Origin: Antennarius striatus
Lineage: Eukaryota > Chordata > Actinopteri > Lophiiformes > Antennariidae
Length of the DNA stretch: 64,000 nucleotides
Direction of reading: 5' to 3'
NCBI RefSeq assembly: GCF_040054535.1
Contig: NC_090779.1
Location: 22,748,501-22,812,500 of the forward strand
Shown here: positions 48,569 to 64,000 of the stretch, one piece after another
Layout: the number at the start of each line of letters is the position of its first letter
Position numbering within the stretch: position 1 is the first letter of the stretch
Program-made: the position numbers and the translations under genes
Notes under the pieces: model-generated
Seen by the model: only the letters and a program-made list of their open reading frames with translations
Databases searched by the model: none
What the model was told of the DNA's origin: nothing

Positions 48569-51328
48569 ATGAGCGGCGGGACGCCATATTTAGGCAGCAA
48601 AATCAGCCTCATCTCGAAGGCCGAGATTCGCTACGAAGGAATCCTGTACACCATCGACACCGAGAACTCGACTGTCGCACTTGCTAAAGGTAACAATGCT
48701 AGCCGGCTAATGCAGCTTTAACGCTAGCTAGCGTTGATTCGTGGTGTCTTCTGTGGGAGTGTGCGGTGTTTGTTCACATTTGAAATAAACCCATTAAAAG
48801 CTGATGTAATAAAAATATAATAATGATAATGTATAATAAAGATACAATGCATAAAATGACAATGTAAGCCTGGAAATTGGCTACAAGTCGAGTTTATGCT
48901 ACCATGATTTATCGTTACCATTACCAAGCCGTAACATTACACTAGGATGCTAAATTATGGCAGCAAGCAGCAGCGTTACTTTTCTCCGACTTTATTTGCA
49001 CGAAAGGAGTAAGCCTTTGCTAAACTTAGCCTGCTTACATTTTAATGTAATTAAAACAACGTAATTCTCCGTATGTGTTGACATGAGTCAGCTTTATACC
49101 TCAAAGCTAACGTTAGCGAGACTTAAAACTGCGTGCAAGCCGCCGAGGACCAACGCTAAAAGAAAAAGCTGATGTAATTTTCATTGACAGACTTCAATCC
49201 CTTTAATTTGCAAAGCATCTTAACTATTTGTGTGGAAGGTTGAGCGTCTGACGTCACTGAATGCGCATTGACTTCACCTTGTTATTGAATAAGGAAGAAA
49301 AGTTCTCTAATAAATATATACTTAGCTAAAGAATTGTTATTATCGTGTGTATTCACACGTCAATGTAGAAAACGATGTCCTGTCATTGTTGATATCGACA
49401 GACAAATATGGATATTGCTAAATATTGATATTGATAAGGCTCCAACAGACTAGTGGGACAATATCAATTATCATTAAAGGAGCAAATGTAAGGGTTTCAG
49501 CTCTACTACCACGTTAATGCAAACACATACTGTTAATTCATGGAAAGTCATGTGAAGTTTCTTGATGCTTACAACATTGCATCTTTCTCATAAGTTATGA
49601 AGATAGATTCATGACTCTACACAACTTGTTTTTGGTCATCTGAATCTACAGGAGATCCAGCAATGATTTGAGACTTAATGTAAACCAATTTTATTAGATC
49701 TTCACTTATATATATATTTTTTACCATTAATATGACTATTGTCTCTGACCTCTAAGTCCTTTATTAGCAGGTGCACTGTGTGTTGATACACAAGGTCAGT
49801 GAGAAGTCAGAGCTGCTGCTTTTCACATTTTTCCCAAACAACAGAAGTTTATTGAAGTTGATGTTGTTTATGCTTGATGTTATGTTGCATCCTTTATTGA
49901 TGGTGGATATGCTCAAAATTTTAGTACAGTGATAGCTTATTAATGCAAACTCTTCAGTACAGGCGTCTGTATGCATACCTCAAGTCAAAGCCCAAGTATT
50001 GAAACTAGTTGCGAGTTTCAAGGTTTATTAGTAACTGTATAGGAGCTTGTACATATTTCACAAAGTTATATATAGTTTATTATCAAGATTTCTACATAAT
50101 TTTTATAAAATGTATCTACAAGGATTCCATTGTTGAAGAAGGTGAAAAAGACCCAACTGTCCTGGAATCTAAATTCCACAGAAATGTGTTGGATGTTTGA
50201 AAACACAGGTTCCTTGGTGAAGGTGTTCCGTTTGGAGGATTCCAGAAACTTTGGCTAAACTATTTGAGCAGCATGACTCGGTTTTAAATTGTCCGTCCCT
50301 CTAGGGAGTTTGAATAAACCCATCATTCAGGCCAACTCAACCAATCCTGTGCAGTCTGCAGTCCTTTCTTGTCTGTCCATGTTACCAAAAAACTTATCTG
50401 CAAGTATGACCAGCCATTCTAGTTGCACATGTTTTGCCAAAAATTGCCAAGACTGCACTGTAAGGTCAAAGACAGTGACTTGGTGAAGTGAGATTAAGTA
50501 TTTTTGACATGATAATCTTTCATTTTGTGTTACTAATTGTGAGCCATCTCCTCTTGATTAGTACGTTCCTTTGGCACGGAGGACCGGCCCACTGACAGGC
50601 CTATCCCACCTCGCGATGACACCTTTGAGTACATAATCTTCAGAGGTAGCGACATCAAGGATCTGACTGTGTGCGAACCTCCCAAACCAACATGCACTCT
50701 TCCTCAGGACCCTGCTATTGTCCAGGTAAACTATCACCTGCATGACAGGATGAATAATATGAGCATTTAAAGCATTGTTAACCATCTGTTCTTTTCTTCA
50801 GTCCTCCATAAGCTCCAGCTCCTCGTCTGCTGCTGCTTCTGCGTCAACATCCTTCCAGGTGTCTGGTTCCTATGGACTCTTCAACCGGCCTCCAGTTACT
50901 TCCTATAACCAGTTCAACACCAGTCCCCTGGTTTCCCCCCAGTTTGGACCAGTTGGTGTTGGTAAGTGCAATGCTTTTATGTTTCTTTGGTTTCTGTTTT
51001 AAAAGAGCGCATGCTGTGCATGACATCCAAGGGTTCGGGGTCCCTCCATGACTCTTGCACCACGTAAATCATGCAACAGAAACTGAAGAGGGATTGAATC
51101 GTGGCATCAGATTGACTTTAAAGGGCTGAAGCCTTCTCTTCCTCCTAACATGTACTGAACAGTTTGAGTTGAATGAGATTATATTGTCTTGCAATTTTAA
51201 ATAAAGTTTGCTTGAGGTTTCGAATAGTAATAATAATCAGTCTTTTATTAATCCCCATAGAGAAGTTACATTTTTCCACTCTAACAATCACATGCATTTA
51301 TATATTGATACAGACCTGTATACACACA

Positions 51329-51371
<43 letters not shown>

Positions 51372-54300
51372 GCCTGTAGGCATGCAGAATAATGTCTATG
51401 TCCATTGTCTTTATGTTCGTTGTCTTTTTGTGGAATTTGATTTACTTTCTTAATTCTAAGAGCAGAGGTCAGTCAGCGTGCCACTATTTCAGACTTACTA
51501 TGTGTTGATGGCATCATGTGGCCATTGACTCATCCAGACTTGTTCAGCCTTCTGCTGTTCATTAACAATGAATTCACCTTTAATTTCTATTGGCTGATAG
51601 CATCCTGAGGTGCGTGGAGTCCAGCTGCTTTACTTATAGTTGAAGACAACCAATGATCAGACTGATTTTTTTTTTATTCTTAATTTTATATACTGGTTTG
51701 ATCCCCGAAGGGAAATTAAGACAGCACACTCTAGCTACTGATTACAAACGCATGCATACATGTGAGTACAGGCCCCTGTATCACACACACACACACAAGG
51801 GGGCCTGTAGGCATGCAGGGGAGGTAGAGTGGCAGGCAGCTCCTTCTTGGTGCGCCTCAAATGAGCAATTTTTTTGTAAAGGGGACGGCACCTTGCTCAA
51901 GGGTGCCTCGGCAGTGCTCCGGAGATGAGCTGACACCTCCCACTGTCAGCTCACCTCCGGGTATATTTTGGGGGGGGCGGGAGCGGGAATCGAACCGCCG
52001 ATCTTGAATCATAGGACGACCTGCTCTACCGCCCGCTTTACCACTGAGCCACTGCCGCCCCTAATTTTACTGAACAGATGTAGGATGTCCCACTAACTGT
52101 GATCTCTGCCCCCTCCAGGCCGCAGCAGTCCCAGCTTGGACCCATTGCAGAAAAGCCCCACTCTGGAACCAGGTGTTCCACCTGCCCCGTCGGCCCCAAA
52201 CACTGCCACTACAGCACCGGCCCCTGGCCTGGGGCGCAAAAGCCCCACCCACGGCCGCACAGCCTCTTCCACAACTGGTCAGAGCAACCAGAAGATCCAG
52301 CACCAGGATGGCGTGGACACTAGGAGGGGTGAGACTGTCAGGGGAGGCCGCAGCAACCAGGGCTGGTCTGCACCCCGAACCATCTCTGCTGCAGATAGGG
52401 CTCCCACTGCAGGGCTTACCCACCCTATCTTTAGCCAATCAGGTGAGACCCAGGATCAGGACAAATGTTTAATTATCTGCTGTTGACCGTCAGTTCCACA
52501 AGATTTATTCTGTTTTGATAACAACTCAGCTTCTGTTCAGGCTGGTAAAGAATCTGATTTTTTTTCTTACTTTTTCTTAACAGTGTTTTCGGTTGAAAAG
52601 AATAATCAGTAGGTCATCCTGCTGGGTACATCTAGCACATGATAGTTCAGTAACAAAACAATTAACAGGTTTATCCTCTCAAAACTCCAAATGCATACAA
52701 TGCTGTTAGCAGCTACTTAGAAAACTGGAGTCAGTGGTTTCTGATTGGCTGTCTTCTGTCTGATGTCACAGCAGAGTGACTGAAAAGGATATTATAAAAT
52801 GGAGAGAAATTATTATTTTGGACTTGTATAGATAATAAGGAAAATACAAACCTACTGCGGACATAAATTGTTTAATTCATTTTGTATATCTCAAATGTCA
52901 TATCTCTGCTCAGAAATGAGGCACATCAAACCTTGTATATTGTTAGAGCAAATAATGTTTCCCACTGATGTTATTTGGTCCTAGAACTCCCACAGTTGAT
53001 AGCATTGATTTGGAAGGTAGGAGTGTAGTGTCAGGGCTATTTCTCATGACTGCTGACGTTGTTGTGGAAGATTAAAAGACTCTGCTGTTCCAGGCACAGA
53101 CGTCCCCAAAGCTCCCAAACCAGAATGTGAGCAGACACGAAGTGAAGGCAGAGATATCAGTAAACGCTCCACAGGTTAAACCCTCCTCTGCTCTGAAACC
53201 ATCCTCAACCCTTCAGACTCTGCATGCCTGTCAGACTTTCCTTTTGGACATTGGAGCCCATACACTCATCATGTCCAGCCACCGATCATCCCGCTTTTCT
53301 TTGCTGCTGAACATGTGTGCAGATTGACGTTCATGGCCACATGCCAGCAACACATTTTCAGAGTGTTTCCATGTGACTACCTGAATGATGTGCATCATTT
53401 TGTTTATCTGAAGCAGACTGTTTATTTTACGGCTGACCCATAACTCTGGATTTTTCTACCATAGTGGATTTGTGCTCTGGCTGTGATTCTAAAACCCTTT
53501 TTCTTTTCTTTTTTAAAGTTGTATTTCAATAGCTAATAATTAATTTTTGTCTTTAGCGGCTGCTGCAGCTCCAGCTAACCGGCGTGGACGAGGGGGAGGA
53601 CATCGTGGCAGAGGGCGCTTCAACGTTCGCCGGGATGGACCCATGAAGTTTGAGAAAGATTTTGACTTTGAGAGCGCCAACGCCCAGTTCAACAAAGAGG
53701 AAATCGACAGGGAGTTCCAGAACAAGCTGAAGCTGAAAGGTACTTTGTTATTTCTGTATTTTTGGTCCTCATAATAATTTAAAATCTCATTTAATTTGCT
53801 AATTAACATTTTTGATTAACATTAATTAACATTTTTTCCTCTTTCCACCTGTAATTTAGTTTTCACCAACAGATGAGACTCATGAGCATCATTTGTGTTC
53901 AAGATGTCTTATCCAAATGAATAAAGTAATCCCAGCATGGGGCTAAATATGTCTGAAAGGTGAATAGTATCATTGTAAACAGATTTTCATATAATCTGGA
54001 GACAACATGTTTTGTTTTCTAAAGTTTGACCTCATCAAGAGCTGCTTTCTGCTCTTTGCCTCAGTATAGGTGGAAACACCCATCTGTGGGTGACTGTAAT
54101 CAATAGATCGTCTCAAGAAATCGTCACACGATTGGTTGTTTGTGTAGAGTAGGTTTGAGAGATTAGGGAACAGATGGATCTTTGTGCCGTCGATCAGCTG
54201 CAACTGATTTCTGTCGTTCCTGAATACCAAGATCTTACATGCATGCTTTCTACAGCCACAGTAAATCTGATACTAGCCTGACCGCATGGTGTAAAATGGA

Positions 54301-55321
54301 CTGTTTACCTTTAGATGAGAAAACTGAGAAGGCGGTGAACGGAGAGGACAAGGGCGACTCAGGCGTGGAGACCCAGAACAGTGAGGGCAACGCCGATGAG
54401 GAGTGTGACCCACTGGGCCCAAACTGCTACTACGACAAGTCCAAGTCTTTCTTCGACAACATCTCCTGTGACGACACCAGGTCTGTTTGTGTTCATGTTT
54501 GCGGTGTTGAAGCTGAAGCGTGCAAACAAATCTTCCGTGTCTCCTAGCTGTGTATCTGGTTTCACTGTGGTCGTGTTTCATTTCAACAGGAAAGCAAATG
54601 ACAAGTCTGGAGGCTCGGTTTTCCCAAGGTGAGGGTTGTTTTGTGTTGTGATTGATTTGGTGTTTGTTTGAATGACCTATATTTAAGTAGGACGTAAGAC
54701 CTGTTTAGGCTTCATTGAACAGTGTTTTTTGCCGCTCCCTTCATCACCCCCCCCTGCAGAGAGCGGAGGCAGACCTGGGCGGAGGAGAGGAGGATGAACG
54801 CTGAGACGTTTGGCATTCCTCTTCGTCAGGGCCGAGGACGTGGCGGTTACCGCGGCCGTGGTGGTATGGGCTTCCGAGGAGGTCGAGGGCGTTCGGCTAG
54901 CCGAGGGTCCTTCGGCCCACCGCAGGGGGGCGGCGGCTACAGGGGAGGATACAGAGGAAACCAAGCTGGGCGGGAGTTTGCCGACCTATCAGCATACAGG
55001 GTAAAACCTGACTGTCATGGTTTAAATAGATTGATATAACTATAGCTTTATGTTAACACACTAGTCTGTTTAGTGTAAGTAAGCAACAAGTACAAGTTAA
55101 GATGAGCTGTAAACACTGTTGTAGAAAATAAAATGTATAGAAAAATATCAAAATCAAATTGAATTAACTTTAACATGCATTTCTGGCTCTGGGGATTGTA
55201 AAGTTTTCATGAACAGACCATAATAATCGTTTTTCTGTCTACTGAAAATGTTCCTTTAATTCCAAATATCCGTTTTCTTTTTGCCCTTTTCTTCCAGAAG
55301 GACAACAAAGTGGCTGCATAG
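48569..55321 (+). CDS. lsm14a: LSM14A (RAP55-type mRNA-processing body protein)
   Basis: Sm-like RNP protein of P-bodies that binds DDX6 and 4E-T and represses translation; it is also reported to sense viral RNA. Ten coding exons join in frame: 48569-48689, 50562-50725, 50802-50961, 52119-52442, 53094-53126, 53557-53739, 54315-54480, 54590-54628, 54760-55000 and 55298-55321, giving 484 residues (human 463). The LSm domain fills about residues 1-80 ([40 protein letters not shown]). The DFDF box is at 302-305 inside [15 protein letters not shown], the FFD box at 374-376 ([13 protein letters not shown]), and the TFG box at 413-415 ([10 protein letters not shown]). RGG-rich stretches lie around residues 276-288 and in exon 9. 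The protein ends YRKDNKVAA. Exon 8 (39 nt) may be a cassette. A 42-residue human exon between GVG and RSSP was not found. The 33-nt exon 5 is the least certain. LSM14B is disfavoured by gene order and by the FESANAQFN and GIPLR segments. Confidence 0.95.
48690..50561 (+). other. LSM14A intron 1
   Basis: Phase-1 intron with GTAACA donor and GATTAG acceptor. AT-rich; no gene, RNA or transposon recognised. Confidence 0.7.
51235..51385 (-). mobile_element. tRNA-SINE-like fragment with (CA)n
   Basis: 'ggcctgtaggcatgcag' after a (CA)n tract, preceded by 'cagacctgtat' and 'ttaatcccc', runs parallel to the element at 51689-52061 in the same orientation. It lacks the tRNA-like head and the 'cccttgagcaag' block, so it is a 5'-truncated copy in LSM14A intron 3. 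Confidence 0.65.
51689..52061 (-). mobile_element. Near-complete tRNA-derived SINE
   Basis: Minus-strand element with a tRNA-like head at about 51975-52061. The A box TGGCTCAGTGG is at 52051-52041 and the B box GGTTCGATTCC at 51996-51986, so both pol III promoter boxes are present at tRNA-like spacing. The body contains GAGGTGTCAGCTCA and CACCCTTGAGCAAGGTG, then a (TG)n tract and an AATTTCCCTTCGGGGATCAA tail. The octamer TAATTTTA flanks it at 51681-51688 and 52062-52069, a candidate target-site duplication. It lies in LSM14A intron 3, antisense to the gene. The family name cannot be given without a repeat library. Confidence 0.8.
52443..53093 (+). other. LSM14A intron 4
   Basis: Phase-1 intron with GTGAGA donor and GTTCCAG acceptor; no recognised content. 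Confidence 0.65.
53740..54314 (+). other. LSM14A intron 6
   Basis: Phase-1 intron (GTACTT donor, CCTTTAG acceptor). AT-rich, nothing recognised on either strand. Confidence 0.7.
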
Positions 55322-56710
55322 TCTCAGCGGGATGGAGATTGTTCAGAGGGTGGAACTGGTTCAAGCTCAAAGGAAACAAATAGTTTGAGTTGCTATTTTG
55401 TTGACTAAATAATGAAGATTGTTTACTAGTGTATGTTTGTCACCAGCACTGTGGTTCGGCTGCTCGGTTACAGTGACGGAAACAACAAAACGACCACAAA
55501 GTTTATCAGAGCAACATTTAAAATGAGTCCAAAACTGTTCAAAAGATTATATCCAAGTGACTGAAATTCATTTCCTGCTTCAGAAAGATGTTAATTTCCT
55601 GTCTGTGGTTGGATGCGGCCCCACCCCTCTCTAACTTGTAGCTTTATGTGAGGGGGGGTCAGTCTGTCCTACTGAACTCCAGCACCAAACAGCCCACAGG
55701 TCTCAGTCACACCTGTTATCAAGTATTTTTCTACTGTTCTCTAGTTGACGGCTCCTCTCACCTGTCTCGCTCCTCTCACCTGTCTCACCTGCTTCAGTCT
55801 CAGTGCTCGTGGTTCTCTCTCATGAAGTCACCTCTCAGCTTCGGTCCCTTATTTTCTTCTGTTTTCTAATATTAAACGTAGGACAGGTGTCACATTTTAA
55901 CCGTAGCATAGGGAGCTATCGACATGTACTTGACTGGGTTTGTGCGTTTTTCTCCCAGTCCACAAGCTAACTGGGACACAGATGGACCACTGGTCAGTCG
56001 CTATTTGTGTTTTGCTCATAAGCCTCTGGCGCTCAGAGATGCTGCATTTTAAATCGATTCAAACTCGCCGAACGCGTCCCAGCAGAGACGTACGGAAGGT
56101 TCAGAATGCCAAAAGTAAATTACAGGATTTTCTTTGCTACCACTGTTGTGTTTAAGACTTATGAGGTTTTTGTCTTTAAAAGTTAATACATATTTTTAAT
56201 GGTTTCTTCATTAAAATCACAGCACAGAACACAAAGTAAAGGTGAAATAATTTTAGAATCTGGAAACTAGATCGCCAGAAACACGCTGGCTGGTTGGTTC
56301 AAGTTGGCGGTTTCCAAACAGGAAACAGTTTGGTGGTCGTCTGCCAAAAAATATCCTCTGTCACCTTTGAGCATCTCAAAGAAAAACATCTTGGGAGAGA
56401 AATAAGAATCATCTTTGAAGTTGATTTTGAGTTTTACAGTTAGATTCTGTTCTTTTAGCTTCCTCCATAAACCAGGAAACACTAAGGTGGGACTTCCTGT
56501 TCTCAAAGTGATAACGATCAAATGTTTCTCAAAACATTGAGTAAAATATGCTTCTGTGTCGAGAGGGGCTTCACCTATTTTTCCCTTCATAACAGAAAGG
56601 GAGTTAGTTACTATATGTAATAGAGTACCTGACGTGCTCTTTACTTTTATGTGTCATGATTTTAATTTGGAGAGTTCACGTCAGAATAAAGCCGTTGAAG
56701 ACAAAATATG
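55322..56710 (+). terminator. LSM14A 3' UTR and poly(A) signal
   Basis: Follows TAG 55319-55321. AATAAA at 56685-56690 is a good candidate end, giving a 3' UTR of about 1.4 kb; an ATTAAA near 55870 could give a shorter form. No coding exon or remnant was recognised. Confidence 0.5.
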
Positions 56711-58940
56711 AAACATCTTTCATTGATTTGTTCAGGAAACGAGAAGATGTTTTTGACATTTTTAATCTTCTGTATTTCTCTGCTCTTCATTAATGTCCTT
56801 CAGACACTTGGTATGTTTTTGTTTTGTTTTTTTATTTTGAGCTGCTTCACGAGACACGTCAAACACAGAAACCACTTCTGTTACACTAAAGTTTGCTTTT
56901 TATAGACGCCGCTGACTTTATCCTGGTGAAGCTGGAGGAGATAAACAGACGAGGAGATTAGTTTTATGACGTTCCTTCCATGAGGTCACGAAGGGTCGGA
57001 CTGAGGAGTTCTGAATGAATGATCAGTGGGATTTCAGTGCTCAAGACTTTCATTGGATTTTTAAATCTGATTCTGGGGGTGGGGTGGGGTGGGGTGGTCA
57101 TCTGTTATCAGATTGTATTCAGAAAACAAACTGGTCAAAAATGAGGAGGTTTGGTAATATGTGAGTTAAAATCTAAATTCCATGTGTAACTTGGTTAGAA
57201 TGAGCCTCCCCCTAATTATTTGTGCAAAGATGTCAGCTTGATGTGCAAAACTACCTTTAAAGTACGTAAATGTGCTCAGGAAATGTAGAAGTTTTGTTTT
57301 TTTGTTTTTTGGATACGCCTTAATGCTACAGAGCGACGCTAACGTCACGGCTCAAGAAGTGTAGGAGAGATCTGACATTAGGTGGTCGGTGTTGCACACT
57401 GCTGCTTTTCAATTTGAGAACATTAGACTTAACCATGTGAAAATAAATTTGATGTTTCCTCGTTACAGAAGCTTCTGCTTTGGCACCAAAACCAGTTTTC
57501 AGCTCGTAGAAACGAACAGTGCAGACAGCCGCAGATCGATCAGAAGATTGTGTAAACTGAATAATTATGTTAGCATTTAGTAGAATTCTTAATGACAGGA
57601 CAATTCTTTTGAAAAAACTTTATCTAGTCTTTAAATTTGTTGCAAAGGGATTTTGGGAAGTGTTTGTATTTAACGATCAGGACTGACAATGACCACTAGA
57701 ACACGTATGTGATCTTTAAGGTGGTGGTACTTCAAGGAAACATCAATGATGTTGAACTTCTAGGGAATAATAAACATTCTGCAGTTTGAAAGTGACTCCA
57801 TGTCCCAATTCAAACTGTCTTGAAGTGAATATTATTAAGATTTTGGTTTGCTACTTAAAATGTGGAAATGAAAGCAAAGATTAAAATAGAAAATATTTAA
57901 AAATCAATTTGTGAAGACAGAATGAGGAAATTGTGTTTTAACTTTTTATTTTTAAGGCCTGAATCTTCAGTTCTGGGATTTTGTTTTTCTTCAGACATCA
58001 ATCATGCTATTTTAATTTGCTATTTTATTTAAGGCAAACGTGTTTTTGTTCAAGGAATATTTCGGAGAACCGGTTTGACAGCAGAGGTTCTCAACTCTGC
58101 CTAGACGAGTGGAGCTCTCACCCCGACCAGCGTTGTGTTCAAATATATACAACACTACATGATGTTCGTACTTTTCTTACTTGGGTAGAAATTATTATTT
58201 TTTAAAAGTTTGTTGATGCAATAACTGGAGGTGTGTCTAAACATCAGGAGGTGGATGGTAGACGCCACCAGGGTGCGCTTGCTTTTCACTTCTGGCTTCT
58301 TTTTACACTCTGGAGTCACAGCCACATGTTTGTTTCAGCCCAGCATGGCGTCCCCCTCTGTGGACCCCGGTGGACTGGGATTTTTATTAAGAGCAAATAA
58401 ATTGTTGTTCAGTAGACTGCGTCTTCTGTCTTTTTTGCTTATCAGGTCGGAAAGGACTCGAGGCCTTTTCCTGTGGTTGAGATTTAAAACCAGTTGATTC
58501 AGTTTGTTTATTCTGACATATGATCAGACTGAAGAACCCGAGACACAGGAAGGTTTATTAGTCTATATGTAATCTCGTGCTTTATATGTCAATGTGAAAA
58601 CATCCGTTGGATTTCTAGAACCAATATTTAGTCATGAGACCAGATGTGAATGTTGTGCTACTTTTTTGGTTTTCAAAGCTGAAAGAGTCTAGCTTCAATT
58701 CATAAGTAACAAGGTTTATTATTCAATGTCAAGGACTATTGGTTTGATAGAACTGAGGTAAAATTAATTTTTTTTTTTTTTAAAATTAATCTGCCACTTG
58801 TTCTTTTTAACATTTACAGCAATTATATTTATTTTTTTTATTTTTATTTTTTAATTTAGGAATAATTAAAAATGCTGTCCATAATCCATAATATGGATTT
58901 TAGAGTGTTCAAACTGCGTTTCACCGTAAACTATCTTGTT
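56711..58940. other. Intergenic region LSM14A-GPI
   Basis: AT-rich; contains a second (GGGGT)n array at 57075-57097 and long T/A runs near 58.77-58.86 kb. I find no exon of GARRE1 (KIAA0355), which lies between these two genes in human. Short open frames have no recognised domain. Confidence 0.6.
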
Positions 58941-58944
58941 TTAC

Positions 58945-59160
58945 ATAACTCGCGGCGCGCTCGTCCCTCCCCCAGTGGGCGGGGTTTAGCCTGGGGGCCG
59001 AGTCAGAGCTCTGCTGCCATTGGTCCAGGGCGGGTCTAACCATCTCCGTCGCCTGCCGTCGGTGTTGCTTCACCGCCCGGCCCCGTCTCCTCCTGAACAC
59101 CGCACGGAGAGCAGCTGTCCGCCCCTGTGAGCCCCACGACAACGAGCAGTAACCACCGCC
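58945..59160 (+). promoter_or_regulatory. GPI promoter and 5' leader
   Basis: Abrupt change to GC-rich sequence with a GC box GGGCGGGG at 58977-58984 and a reverse CCAAT box (ATTGG) near 59019, followed by a GC-rich leader to ATG 59161. No TATA box is seen at a fitting distance. Typical of a housekeeping promoter. Confidence 0.65.

Positions 59161-64000
<4,840 letters not shown>

Noticed and set aside
51975-52061. Candidate tRNA gene (A and B boxes present)
   Set aside because: The head continues into a SINE body with TG tract and LINE-like tail, is flanked by a candidate target-site duplication, and the arms do not form a clean cloverleaf by eye.

Overview
The window is nuclear DNA from a ray-finned fish, probably a percomorph-type teleost. 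The genes are intron-rich with GT-AG junctions, (CA)n/(TG)n microsatellites are very abundant, and there are teleost-style Tc1/mariner, hAT and tRNA-SINE relics. Predicted proteins are close to vertebrate families while introns are mostly short. There is no bacterial, phage or CRISPR content.

Five protein-coding genes can be resolved exon by exon, and reading frame closes across every junction. CHST8 (+, 920-18075) is a Golgi GalNAc-4-O-sulfotransferase with a 15 kb first coding intron. KCTD15 (+, 23845-29099) is a BTB-domain regulator of neural crest. A TAF4-family TFIID subunit (-, 46989 down to 31801) has 15 coding exons. LSM14A (+, 48569-55321) is an RNP-granule protein. GPI (+, 59161 to beyond 64000) is glucose-6-phosphate isomerase and is cut by the window end in its 13th coding exon.

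Layout: 1-19.4 kb CHST8 with transposon relics in its intron; 19.4-23.2 kb intergenic repeats; 23.2-29.3 kb KCTD15; 29.5-47.0 kb TAF4, tail-to-tail with KCTD15; 47.0-48.6 kb a divergent promoter region between TAF4 and LSM14A; 48.6-56.7 kb LSM14A; 56.7-59.0 kb intergenic; 59.0-64.0 kb GPI.

The genes do not form one pathway; the order itself is informative. CHST8-KCTD15-LSM14A-GPI matches human 19q13.11, but a TAF4-family gene sits between KCTD15 and LSM14A. Human TAF4 lies beside LSM14B on chromosome 20 and TAF4B beside KCTD1/CHST9 on chromosome 18. The window therefore looks like a more complete version of an ancestral CHST-KCTD-TAF4-LSM14 block. I found no new molecular system. The best leads are this linkage, a GC-AG intron in TAF4, duplicated splice-acceptor-like sequences in GPI, a 39-nt cassette exon in LSM14A, a long palindromic repeat in KCTD15 intron 1, and a nested hAT/Tc1 relic.
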